Of a DNA stretch of 64,000 nucleotides, positions 43,085-51,577 are shown one piece after another; the stretch's first letter is position 1, and the number at the start of each line of letters is the position of its first letter. The DNA lies in the NCBI GenBank assembly GCA_007741555.1, contig CP036526.1, positions 1,736,001 to 1,800,000 of the forward strand, given 5' to 3'. A program made the translations under genes and the position numbers. The stretch is from Stieleria marina. Lineage in GTDB: Bacteria; Planctomycetota; Planctomycetia; Pirellulales; Pirellulaceae. Under the pieces are notes generated by a model. That model worked only from the letters and a program-made list of their open reading frames with translations. It did not search any database and was not told the DNA's origin.

Positions 43085-44629
43085 ATGCCAAATTCTAGAG
43101 CGTCGATGTCTGAAAATTCGTTGTCTGCAGTACCTTTGCTAGACGTCCAAAATGTGACGAAGAGTTTTCCGGGCGTCCGCGCGCTCCAGGAAGTGAGTTT
43201 TGCATTGCAGGCCGGCGAAGTGCTGGCAGTGATTGGCGAAAACGGCGCTGGCAAGAGCACGATGATGAAGATCTTGGCGGGCGTGCAAGAGCCCGATTCA
43301 GGGCAGGTGTTCATCGATGCAAAACCAGTACGGATCGATTCGACGAGGGCTGCGATGGAGTTGGGCGTCGTTTTGATTCACCAAGAGCTGAACTTGGCGG
43401 ACAACCTAGATGTCGGGTCCAATATTTTTTTGGGGCGAGAACCGCGGAGAGGTGGGCTGATCGATCGCCGCAGGATTTATCAAGAATCCAAGGTGTTTTT
43501 GCAGCGTGTTGGATTGGAGGTTGCCCCTGAAACCATTGTCGACACGCTTCCAATCGGCAAGCAGCAGTTGGTCGAAATTGCAAAGGCTCTCTCCGTCAGT
43601 GCGCGTGTGCTGATCATGGACGAGCCGACCAGCAGTCTGTCGTCCAAAGAAACAGAAGCTCTTTTTGACGTGGTCAAAGATTTGCGTTCGCGAGGCGTGA
43701 GTGTCATCTACATTTCGCATCGGTTGGGGGAGGTGCGTGAACTGGCAGACCGAGTGACGGTGTTGCGAGACGGGCAAAATGCTGGCGACTTGTCACGTGA
43801 CGAAATCACGCACGACCAAATGGTCAACTTGATGGTCGGTCGTGACGTGTCGCAGTTTTACGCTCGCGAGCACCATGAGATTGGTGATGTGCGTTTGGAA
43901 GTACAGGATTTGATCACCCCGGCTTGGCCCCAGCACAAACTGAATTTCAAAATTAGCGCCGGCGAGATTGTCGGCGTTGCGGGATTGGTCGGAGCCGGGC
44001 GTACCGAAATGCTGCAGGTGCTGTTCGGAATTGACAAACGAGTTGGCGGCCGGATCCTGGTCGATGGCAAAGCGGTCGCAGTGTCCAGGCCTGCCGACGC
44101 AATCGAAGCCGGGATGGCATTGGTTCCCGAAGATCGAAAGCAGCACGGGTTGGTGCTTGAGATGTCAGTGCTGCACAACATGGGGCTCGCTGGCCTGTCC
44201 CGTAATTCGCTTGCGGGTGGTTTTCTAAATCGTCAAAAAGAAAAATCAGACAGCACACAGATGATCGAAAAGATGCGGGTCAGGACGCCCAGCGACGGCC
44301 AGGTCGTGCAGTATCTCTCCGGTGGTAATCAGCAAAAAGTCGTGATCGGAAAATGGCTTTCGGTGGGGCCGCGGATTCTGTTGCTGGATGAACCCACGCG
44401 AGGCATTGATGTGGGAGCCAAAGAAGAAATTTATCGGTTGATGGAACAATTGGCTGCCGAGGGGATGGCGGTTTTTTTTGTGTCCAGCGAGATGGAAGAG
44501 ATTTTGGGGATGAGCGATCGTGTGTTGGTGATGCACGAAGGACAAATTTCGGGCGAGCTTTTGCGAGATCAATTGAGCGAAGAATCGGTCATGCAATTGG
44601 CGACTGGGAACCCGCTGGCCGCTTGCTGA
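43085..44629 (+). CDS. Sugar ABC transporter ATP-binding protein (RbsA-like, two NBDs)
   Basis: A 514-residue protein with two fused nucleotide-binding domains. First domain: Walker A GENGAGKSTMMKILAG, a signature replaced by IGKQQLVEIAKALS, and Walker B VLIMDEPTSSLS. Second domain: a degenerate Walker A (GLVGAGRTEMLQ), signature LSGGNQQKVVIGKWL and Walker B LLLDEPTRGID. This asymmetry is typical of RbsA/XylG/MglA. ATG 43106 is an alternative start. It powers the import of the ligand bound by the preceding lipoprotein. Confidence 0.93.
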   Translation: MPNSRASMSENSLSAVPLLDVQNVTKSFPGVRALQEVSFALQAGEVLAVIGENGAGKSTMMKILAGVQEPDSGQVFIDAKPVRIDSTRAAMELGVVLIHQELNLADNLDVGSNIFLGREPRRGGLIDRRRIYQESKVFLQRVGLEVAPETIVDTLPIGKQQLVEIAKALSVSARVLIMDEPTSSLSSKETEALFDVVKDLRSRGVSVIYISHRLGEVRELADRVTVLRDGQNAGDLSRDEITHDQMVNLMVGRDVSQFYAREHHEIGDVRLEVQDLITPAWPQHKLNFKISAGEIVGVAGLVGAGRTEMLQVLFGIDKRVGGRILVDGKAVAVSRPADAIEAGMALVPEDRKQHGLVLEMSVLHNMGLAGLSRNSLAGGFLNRQKEKSDSTQMIEKMRVRTPSDGQVVQYLSGGNQQKVVIGKWLSVGPRILLLDEPTRGIDVGAKEEIYRLMEQLAAEGMAVFFVSSEMEEILGMSDRVLVMHEGQISGELLRDQLSEESVMQLATGNPLAAC

Positions 44630-44680
44630 GTTAGACTCGTTGCCCACACGCGAAACGCATTTTCAGCTACAGCGAATTTT

Positions 44681-46201
44681 ATGAACGCCAAAGTCATCGG
44701 TATCTTTGCTCTTCTGCTCGCCCTGTGTGGATTTTTGTCGATCTATACGCCCGAGTCTTTCTTGAAGGGCAACAACATTGAGAACCTGCTTCGCCGTACA
44801 TCGATGTATGGGATTTTAGGAATCGGCGTCGCGTTTGTGATCATCACCAGCGGGATCGATCTGTCGGTGGGCTCGTTGGTTTGTCTGGTTGGCTGTCTGC
44901 TGGCGTCGTTTTTGCAAGTCGATTATCGCCCGTATGATCTGTATCAGGTCAGCGCCGTCAATGCAGATCAGCAATCGATCACATTGCGTGGTCAAGCGGA
45001 CTTCGATGTGGGAGATCCGATTCGTTATTACGGAGGCAGGCGTGCGCGCAATTTGGTAGCCCAGGTGACGAAAGTCGAAAGCGTGCAGCTTGACGATGGC
45101 ACAACGGCAAGCAAATTGACGATCGACCAAAAGCCCACACGCGACGATTCCGACGGTAACATCGCGAAACTGGTGAGCGTCGTTTCTTACGAAAAAGGTG
45201 ACGCCGGAACGAGCGAGAACAAGCAGTTGCCTGAAGTGAATCTTGGGCAAGCTTTATTGAAGCTGGCGGCACGCGACCAAGTTTTGTTTGTTCATCCGAC
45301 CAGGGGGCTAAAACAACTGAAGATTGTCGACGCGGGCGCGACGGACGGACAAACGGCCATCACGGTCAACGACACCCTAGGTGATTTCGGAACGGAATGG
45401 TTTGCGGTCCCATTGGAACGTCGGCAGCGATTCCCGATTCCGATCGCATTGGCGATGGTGCTTGGCATTGCTTTGTTTCTGGGGCTACTGCATGGCGTTT
45501 TGGTCACACGATTAAAACTGCAGCCATTCGTGGTCACTTTGTGTGGGCTGCTGTTCTACCGAGGTTTTTCGCGGTGGATGGTCGACGACCAAACGATGGG
45601 ATTCGCCGATGAATACGACAACAGTTTGCGTTTGCTGGGCACTGGCAAGCTGCAGGTGTGGCAGGCGGCCGACGGCAGTGATTCATTCGGGATTCCCTAT
45701 CCGTTCTTTGTGCTGCTGATCGTAGCCATCGTGGCGATCATTTTTTTGAACCGAACGGTGTGGGGACGCTACATGCTGGCGTTGGGACGTAATGAAGAAG
45801 CCGCTCGATATTCAGGGATCAACACCAACCGCGTCACGATGATTGCCTATGTGATCTCGGCTGTTTTGGCAGCGGTTGGCGGCATGCTGTTCGCGTTGGA
45901 CAGCAATTCAATCTCTCCGTCCAGTTTTGGCAATTTTTACGAACTCTACGCTATCGCGGCCGCCGTTCTGGGCGGATGTTCGCTGCGAGGAGGCGAAGGG
46001 GGCATCGTCGGGGTGGTGATCGGTACCGCGGTGATGCAGACGCTCTACAACTTGATTGTCCTGATGAAGATCTCCGATAAATTGGAGTTTGCGATCATTG
46101 GAGCGGTGATTCTGCTGGGCGTGATTGCTGACGAAGTCGTCAAACGGTTTGCGGCTCAGCGTCGTGCGGCGGCGCGTGCTAGGCAGGCTGCGGAAGAATA
46201 G
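44681..46201 (+). CDS. Sugar ABC transporter permease (RbsC-like) with large insertion
   Basis: A 506-residue permease, against about 320 residues for RbsC. The family core is present: VAFVIITSGIDLSVGSLVCL near residue 50, LKLQPFVVTLCGLLFYRGF, and the closing part with EEAARYSGINTNRVTMIAYV and AVLGGCSLRGGEGGIVGVVI. Between the second and third membrane regions (about residues 88-245) lies an additional soluble part of about 150 residues, rich in beta-like sequence (DQQSITLRGQADFDVGDPI, KLVSVVSYEKGDAG). By the usual topology it would face the periplasm. It completes the three-gene importer. Confidence 0.9.
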   Translation: MNAKVIGIFALLLALCGFLSIYTPESFLKGNNIENLLRRTSMYGILGIGVAFVIITSGIDLSVGSLVCLVGCLLASFLQVDYRPYDLYQVSAVNADQQSITLRGQADFDVGDPIRYYGGRRARNLVAQVTKVESVQLDDGTTASKLTIDQKPTRDDSDGNIAKLVSVVSYEKGDAGTSENKQLPEVNLGQALLKLAARDQVLFVHPTRGLKQLKIVDAGATDGQTAITVNDTLGDFGTEWFAVPLERRQRFPIPIALAMVLGIALFLGLLHGVLVTRLKLQPFVVTLCGLLFYRGFSRWMVDDQTMGFADEYDNSLRLLGTGKLQVWQAADGSDSFGIPYPFFVLLIVAIVAIIFLNRTVWGRYMLALGRNEEAARYSGINTNRVTMIAYVISAVLAAVGGMLFALDSNSISPSSFGNFYELYAIAAAVLGGCSLRGGEGGIVGVVIGTAVMQTLYNLIVLMKISDKLEFAIIGAVILLGVIADEVVKRFAAQRRAAARARQAAEE

Positions 46202-46282
46202 TCCGTAAATCCGGGGTTCAGGACGGTTTTGCGCGGCAACGTCGCGTAGTGCAATCGGCTCGATCGGGTTACACTGCCGGGC

Positions 46283-47539
46283 ATGGAAGCTGAAACAAAC
46301 GAACCGGAAGTCCAGTCTTTTGACGAACTGGATCTGTCGCCCGTTATGCGACGCGCCGTTGCCAAAGCGGGCTTTACTAAACCGTCCCCCATCCAAGGCG
46401 AGCTGATTCCCTTAGCGCTCGATGGTATGGATGTGATTGGGCAGGCCAGAACCGGCACGGGTAAAACAGCCGCTTTTGCAATCCCGATCCTTGAGCAGCT
46501 GGATCCGCTGGAGGAATGTCGTGATCCTCAGGCGATCATTGTGGTGCCGACGCGAGAGTTGGCTGACCAAGTCGCTGTGGAAACGCAGCGGTTGGCCGAG
46601 GGCGTGCCCACTGAAGTGGCCGTGCTTTCGGGCGGCAAAAACATGAACAAGCAGCTGCGCCAATTAGAAAATGGTGTGCAGGTTGTCGTCGGTACGCCCG
46701 GGCGACTGCACGATCACCTGCAACGCGGAACGCTGAGAACCAACAACGTATGGTGCGTCGTTTTAGACGAAGCCGACCGAATGCTTGACATTGGGTTTAG
46801 GCCGCAAATCGAGCGTATCTTGCGCAAGTGTCCTCGCGATCGTCAGACATTGTTGCTGTCGGCGACGTTGCCACCGACGGTTCAGCGATTGGCTGAATCG
46901 TACATGCATAAGCCAACGGTGATTGACTGCTGTAAGAACGAGATGGCGGTCGAGACCATCGAACAACGCTACTTTACCGTCGCGCAAGACCGCAAAGGCG
47001 AACTGCTGGAGCGACTTTTGGATCGCGAAAAGCCCGAGCAAGCGATCGTGTTTTGCCGAACCAAACGCGGCACGGACCGTTTGTACCGAAAATTGGCTCG
47101 GTCTTACGATGCTTGCGGCAGCATGCACGGTGATATGCAGCAGCGAGAAAGAGATCGCGTGTTGCAGAGTTTGCGCGACCGAAAATTGAAGATTTTGGTA
47201 GCGACCGATGTCGTGGGGCGTGGAATCGATATCAGCACGATTTCTCACATTTTCAACTACGATGTGCCGCAAGATTGCGATGATTATGTGCACCGTGTTG
47301 GGCGTACCGGGCGAATGGGACGCGACGGGGTGGCGTACACATTTGTCGTGCCCGGCGAAGGCGATGTGCTAACCAGCATCGAGCAGCGGATCAACAAAGA
47401 GCTGATTCGAGATACGATTGAGGGGTTTGAGCCAATGCCCAAGCCACAGCCGACCGCAGTCGAAGATGCCGCCGGAGAACCGGTGGTGAAAAAGAAGCTG
47501 AATCCGATGCATCGCAAGATCAAGCGACGACGGCTCTAG
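46283..47539 (+). CDS. DEAD-box ATP-dependent RNA helicase
   Basis: A 418-residue helicase with all core motifs in order: Q motif FTKPSPIQGELIP, motif I ARTGTGKTAAF, Ia PTRELADQV, II LDEADRML (about residue 160), III SAT, then VFCRTKRGTDRLYRKL, ATDVVGRGIDI and VI HRVGRTGRMGRDG. The C-terminal tail is short and basic (KLNPMHRKIKRRRL). It unwinds RNA using ATP, with likely roles in ribosome assembly or mRNA turnover. It is transcribed alone, with the ABC importer upstream. Confidence 0.93.
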   Translation: MEAETNEPEVQSFDELDLSPVMRRAVAKAGFTKPSPIQGELIPLALDGMDVIGQARTGTGKTAAFAIPILEQLDPLEECRDPQAIIVVPTRELADQVAVETQRLAEGVPTEVAVLSGGKNMNKQLRQLENGVQVVVGTPGRLHDHLQRGTLRTNNVWCVVLDEADRMLDIGFRPQIERILRKCPRDRQTLLLSATLPPTVQRLAESYMHKPTVIDCCKNEMAVETIEQRYFTVAQDRKGELLERLLDREKPEQAIVFCRTKRGTDRLYRKLARSYDACGSMHGDMQQRERDRVLQSLRDRKLKILVATDVVGRGIDISTISHIFNYDVPQDCDDYVHRVGRTGRMGRDGVAYTFVVPGEGDVLTSIEQRINKELIRDTIEGFEPMPKPQPTAVEDAAGEPVVKKKLNPMHRKIKRRRL

Positions 47540-47612
47540 TCATTGCATGGGCGAGACAGAGGGAGAACCAAGGTTTTCCCCTCAGTGGAATCCGCCTCGG
47601 GAAGCCTGGTTT

Positions 47613-47684
47613 TAAGATGAGGCCCCGTCTTCTGCGTCAGGCCTGTGTTTTGCGTCAGGCCCTTCTTCTGCATCAGGCCCGTGT
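47613..47684. repeat. 18-bp imperfect tandem repeat, about four copies
   Basis: Units at 47631-47648, 47649-47666 and 47667-47684 share the core TGCxTCAGGCC; a diverged copy lies at 47613-47630. It sits in the 230-base gap between the convergent helicase and BON-protein genes, where no other feature is seen. Confidence 0.75.
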
Positions 47685-47773
47685 TTATCCGGTGCCTGGT
47701 ATTTGATCGGTAGCTCGATTTCATCAGGCGAAGTTATTCAGCTGATGGTTATTCGGCTGATGGGGCGTTTTGA

Positions 47774-47992
47774 TCAGGGGCACACGTGGACTTGATTGTC
47801 CACGGAAGCACCCGCGACGACTCGTCGTACGGCTTCTTGAGCCAATTGCTTGTGGTAAAAGCTGCGAACTTTGCCGCTGATTTGAAGTGTGTCAGCTGCG
47901 CAATCGACGCGAAGCTGGCGTAGTTCGCTGATCGAGCTTTGAGCAAGCTCGTTGGAGGCCAGCAGGGTGATTTCGTGTTGTGCTGTCGTCAT
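47774..47992 (-). CDS. Small BON-domain-like protein
   Basis: A 72-residue product starting at ATG 47992. Residues about 24-70 match a BON module: LRQLRVDCAADTLQISGKVR followed by a helix (YHKQLAQEAVRRVVAG) and the last strand VDNQVHV. BON domains occur in periplasmic or membrane-associated proteins and are thought to bind membranes or lipids. There is no signal peptide here, so location is uncertain. It is a single short gene; similar stand-alone BON proteins occur in planctomycetes. Confidence 0.65.
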   Translation of the reverse strand: MTTAQHEITLLASNELAQSSISELRQLRVDCAADTLQISGKVRSFYHKQLAQEAVRRVVAGASVDNQVHVCP

Positions 47993-48639
47993 AACGTTTC
48001 TTTCCGTGAGAGAATCGATGATTCACATTGATACAACCGTTCCGCATCGGTCATTCCATTTTTGCCGGTTGTCACAAGAGGAAAACCTGAACGCGTGATC
48101 CGTGCTACCGTCTTTTCGATCGTCGCTATCGAAAATATCACACATCATTAAGAATCTGGCTACGTGAATCTGGCAGATTCAGTCAACAAAGTGAATTTGG
48201 CAGCCATAAAAGGTTGCAAGCATTCTGTGTGCTGCAGTGCGAAATTGAGCGTCTGTTTGGTGCAACACTTGGTCCGATTTCACCGTGCTGAATGATTAAG
48301 ACACTTACTGACCGCGGCGAAGTGTTCGTTAGATCGCCTTTGGCCTTCGTCCACTGGTGGCTCGGCATTGATGCGAAGCGTTGCGAGTCGAATGGAAATC
48401 GATATTGAGTTTTGAATTCGTTCGTTGCGGTGTTCGTTCGTCAACCGTTTTGCTTTTTCAGGTTATGGCGGCGGCGTCCGCAGCAAAGAAACGATCGAAT
48501 CTTTTGTGAAACTTGGTTGGTGAAAAACCGTTTGCATGCTTGTTTCGCAACGATCGTTTGCGCGTGAAACTCATTGAGGACGCAATCTTTCGATTCGCTC
48601 CGAATCCGCCTTGACCGCGCCAAAAGCTAGTCCCTATTC
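47993..48639. other. Gap without recognised gene
   Basis: About 650 bases upstream of the BON gene and before the structured RNA candidate. I see no protein family, RNA gene or repeat. It may hold promoters for both sides. Confidence 0.4.
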
Positions 48640-48882
48640 TTCGCCCAGCACTGATCGGAATGGAAACAGGCCATCAGCGTGACGCAGCAAACTTGTTGGT
48701 GCTCCATTGCACGGAAGCAACCAAAGAGTGCCAAATCAACAAGTGCGATGTGTGGTTCGACGGTTAAAAAGCAAGGATGCTTTTAACGGTCGTCGAACAC
48801 TTTAAAGAACCACCGGCTCCCGGAACTTGAGCGCGTTGTCCTCCGCCCCCCTAGGACTCTGTACTCTCCGGGAGCTTTTTTC
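48640..48882 (+). ncRNA. Candidate structured non-coding RNA with terminator
   Basis: A chain of hairpins ends in a terminator. CTGATCGG (from 48651) can pair with GGCCATCAG-type sequence about 20 bases later. A long hairpin pairs GTTCGACGGTTAAAAAGC (48755-48772) with GCTTTTAAC (48779-48787) and CGTCGAAC (48791-48798). GTCCT (48838-48842) pairs with AGGAC (48853-48857) inside an outer stem GCTCCCGG (48816-48823) / CCGGGAGC (48868-48875), which is followed by seven T residues. No protein frame fits the region. It may be a free small RNA, or a leader for the WYL gene 230 bases downstream. I could not assign it to 6S RNA, tmRNA, RNase P RNA or SRP RNA. Confidence 0.45.
48816..48882 (+). terminator. 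Terminator of the candidate RNA
   Basis: The 8-bp perfect GC-rich stem GCTCCCGG/CCGGGAGC closes a 44-base loop that has its own 5-bp hairpin, followed by TTTTTTT. Direction is plus. Confidence 0.6.
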
Positions 48883-49111
48883 TTGCGCAGACAGAATATT
48901 TTAACGCTGCTAGCTCGTTCTGAGCGTGTCTTGTGGGCGCGGCATCGCTGTTTTGACGGCTGAAACAGCGGTTTTTTGCCTGTTTTGTCTGTCCGTGACC
49001 GAACGTGTCATGCCAGCGACGAATACTGTTAATGAAGCAACCAGGGGACAAAACGTCCGAAGGCATTCGCTTCGCACAGCATCCATTCGTCTGTCCACAA
49101 AGGCATCCAAA

Positions 49112-49417
49112 ATGAAAAGTATCCTTCGACGAGCCATGCAAGATTCCGACAACTATGTCATCGAAATGGAATACTGCGACGCCAGTGGCAAGCGAACACG
49201 ACGCGTTGTCAGCCCAATTCGGTTTGTCGGCGCCGAGCGTTTTCTGGGGCTTTGCCTGTGCCGCGAAGCACCACGCCAATTCCAGCTTTCTCGCTGCGAG
49301 AATGTGCGTCTGATTCCATCAACCGAAGTTCTGATGCCGATGCCGTTGTACGCCGAACCAATCGCATCTGCCAACGCAGGCACTTCGCTGGGACAGGCAG
49401 AACTCTGTCTTGCCTAG
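49112..49417 (+). CDS. Stand-alone WYL-domain-like protein
   Basis: ATG 49112 is chosen; the longer frame to 48926 has no domain features. The 101-residue product reads YVIEMEYCDASGKRTRRVVS, then RFVGAERFLGLCLCREAPRQF and LSRCENVRLI, the order seen in WYL domains: 'I.Y....G..R.V.P', then the WYL strand region (here FLGLCLC), then 'R.F.L.RI'. The central W-Y-L triad itself is replaced. WYL domains bind nucleic acid or other ligands and usually sit in HTH regulators; here no HTH is present. Confidence 0.6.
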   Translation: MKSILRRAMQDSDNYVIEMEYCDASGKRTRRVVSPIRFVGAERFLGLCLCREAPRQFQLSRCENVRLIPSTEVLMPMPLYAEPIASANAGTSLGQAELCLA

Positions 49418-49504
49418 TTGCTGCGTAAACTTGCTGGTAGCAGGCGGCGGAAACAATCTAGGTTCCCTTGGAGGTAACCCAGTCGCTTGCTGATACGAAA
49501 TGGA

Positions 49505-51202
49505 CTACTTGCCGGAACCCAGGGCAGCTAGCACCCAGTCACGAGCAATCGAGAGCCTCTCTTCTTGCGGGCCGTGTAGAATCGCTAATCCTTCCTGGCC
49601 ACCAACGATCTCGAACGCGGTTTCGATGTCTTCTTCGGTCAGCAACTCTTGTGCTTGGTAGAGGCGTACTTCCGAAAGGGCGAGCAGCCGATTGGCGGGC
49701 GAAGCCGAAAGCAAAGTCCCAATGCGGCGACGCGCCACTTCCGCGGTCAGCTTTGGCATATCCGTCGTTTTGATCTGTCGATCGATCACCATGAACAAAT
49801 TGGCGAGTTGTTCTTTGACGTAATCACGTTCGTTGGTGCGGCCGGCTCGAACCAGTTGGGCGACTTCTAGGCTGTCCATTGCTTTGGACACGACCAGAGA
49901 CTTGTTGGCCGGAACACTCATCAAGCGGCATCGCGAGATGTTTTGGGTCTGCTGATTGCGATTCGTTTTCAACGCGATTTCAAAATGCAGGAGCAGATCG
50001 ATGTGCTCTTCTTTGGCAACCTGAACCATGTCTTTGACCGAACCAGGGCCCAGGAACATCAGGCCGGGAATCCAAAGTGGTGGCGTCTCAGGGCTGGCGC
50101 CCAGCAAGTCATCGACGGGGCCGCGTGGAGTGCTCATGGGAGCGGCATTCACAGCGGGACGTTGATTTGCGGGAGCCACGTCATCCAGTCCAACCGGCCC
50201 AGCACTGACCGTGCACAAAGCGAGGCCATAGTCGCCCTGTCGGTAGCGTTTGCCAAACTCTTCTTCGACAACTTGAGCGACCAAGCCGAGGTATTTCTTC
50301 ATTTGCTCCTGAGCGGCGGCATTGATCATGGTGCGTGTAATGGTGACGGGTGCGGCCGGATTGGGCCGTCGCCCACCTGGGCGCTCACCGCCCATGCCCA
50401 TCTCCATGCCCATCTCCATGCCCATCTCCATTTCCATGTTCATTTCGTCCTCCATGCCCATCCCCATTTCCATGTCCATTCCCATCTCTTGTTCACGGCC
50501 CATCTCCATGTCCATTCCCATCTCCATGCCTTGGTCCATCCCTCTGGGATTGCGACCGCCGCCGGACATCGGAGTGGTTTTGCCTTCTAAGATGGGGGAG
50601 GCATCCGTGACATCGTCGCCATGCAGGGTGTAGGAAACGCCCCAGCGGATTTGCCAGACAGGGCGGCGAAATAGCTGGCTGTATTTGACGGTTTGGAGTG
50701 GCACCCGAGCCTGGTTGTACTCGGTCACCATGTGAGCGAAATGCAGTTGAAGTGCGGCAGGATAATTGCCCGATTGGTAGGCCACTTCTGCATCACGGCC
50801 CAATTCAGGACCTGCTTCGATGTTGGTGCCCAGCGATTCGGGACTCGCCGATAACGGGCTGAGGTCCATGCTGGAAACCAGCGTCGCTAACGAATTTTGT
50901 ACGGCCTGTCCGAGAGCTTGCTGCGGGGTTCCACCGGCGCTGCGTCGGTTTGATCCGCCTTGCATTCCATAGCCGTCGTCCATGTACATGTCGTCCTCCA
51001 TGCCCATATCCATTTCCATTTCCATGCTCATGTCGTCCTCCATGCTCATCTCCATCTCTTGGTCCATCGCATCCTGGGCCGATGTGGTCACGGGCTGGCA
51101 CTGCAGAAGCACGAAGCAAGTCAGCAGGGCAAAGGCCGTTTTCAGCGAGATCGCGTCGATACGAATGGTGACGGAGAGGAGTCGCGGAAGAGGGCTATTC
51201 AT
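49505..51202 (-). CDS. Secreted protein with Met/Glu/Asp-rich low-complexity tracts
   Basis: ATG 51202 opens a hydrophobic leader (to about residue 42, near TTSAQ) and has a GGAAAG-like site upstream. Two tracts consist almost only of Met, Glu, Asp and Gly: residues about 45-82 (repeats of MEMxM and MEDDM) and about 215-270 (MEMGMDMEMG-type). The regions between and behind are more normal; residues from about 290 to the end include long helical parts, with NLFMVIDRQIKTTDMPKLTAE near residue 490 given here only in part: LFMVIDRQIKTT. Met-rich acidic tracts can bind metals such as copper; that is inference. The protein is 565 residues long, likely periplasmic. Confidence 0.65.
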   Translation of the reverse strand: MNSPLPRLLSVTIRIDAISLKTAFALLTCFVLLQCQPVTTSAQDAMDQEMEMSMEDDMSMEMEMDMGMEDDMYMDDGYGMQGGSNRRSAGGTPQQALGQAVQNSLATLVSSMDLSPLSASPESLGTNIEAGPELGRDAEVAYQSGNYPAALQLHFAHMVTEYNQARVPLQTVKYSQLFRRPVWQIRWGVSYTLHGDDVTDASPILEGKTTPMSGGGRNPRGMDQGMEMGMDMEMGREQEMGMDMEMGMGMEDEMNMEMEMGMEMGMEMGMGGERPGGRRPNPAAPVTITRTMINAAAQEQMKKYLGLVAQVVEEEFGKRYRQGDYGLALCTVSAGPVGLDDVAPANQRPAVNAAPMSTPRGPVDDLLGASPETPPLWIPGLMFLGPGSVKDMVQVAKEEHIDLLLHFEIALKTNRNQQTQNISRCRLMSVPANKSLVVSKAMDSLEVAQLVRAGRTNERDYVKEQLANLFMVIDRQIKTTDMPKLTAEVARRRIGTLLSASPANRLLALSEVRLYQAQELLTEEDIETAFEIVGGQEGLAILHGPQEERLSIARDWVLAALGSGK

Positions 51203-51577
51203 GAGGACTTTCCAGGTCAAATGTCGTGCGGACTGTTTCCGCGGCAGTTTGATGGTTTAGAGCAGCAATAGAGCGTCAAAACGGGAAATTTAGAGGTCTG
51301 GATCGAGATTTTGACCAGCCGACGTGCCCGTCACTGCGTATGATAGACGCTAAGCTTTTGCCAGTGGGTGCGAAAACCACTTAGAGCAGCCAAAATCAGT
51401 GGCTCGGCGTCCTTTTTTTGCGGGGCGTCTCGCCGTCCGAAATGCCGTTTGATCGGGTTTTTTAGGGAACCGATCCACCGGTAGGTCGTCCAAGTCACGC
51501 ATGGCTACGGATTGCTTGGAAGGTGTTCGCGCCAGAGATTACGTCGAAATGACAACAAACCGGTCTATCTGCTGCTC
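51203..51577. other. Divergent gap without recognised gene
   Basis: About 375 bases between the Met-rich protein gene and the giant surface protein gene. It should hold both promoters. No repeat or RNA structure is evident. Confidence 0.4.

Noticed and set aside
48640-48882. Assignment of the structured RNA to 6S RNA, tmRNA, RNase P or SRP RNA
   Set aside because: None of the conserved sequence signatures of these RNAs is visible.
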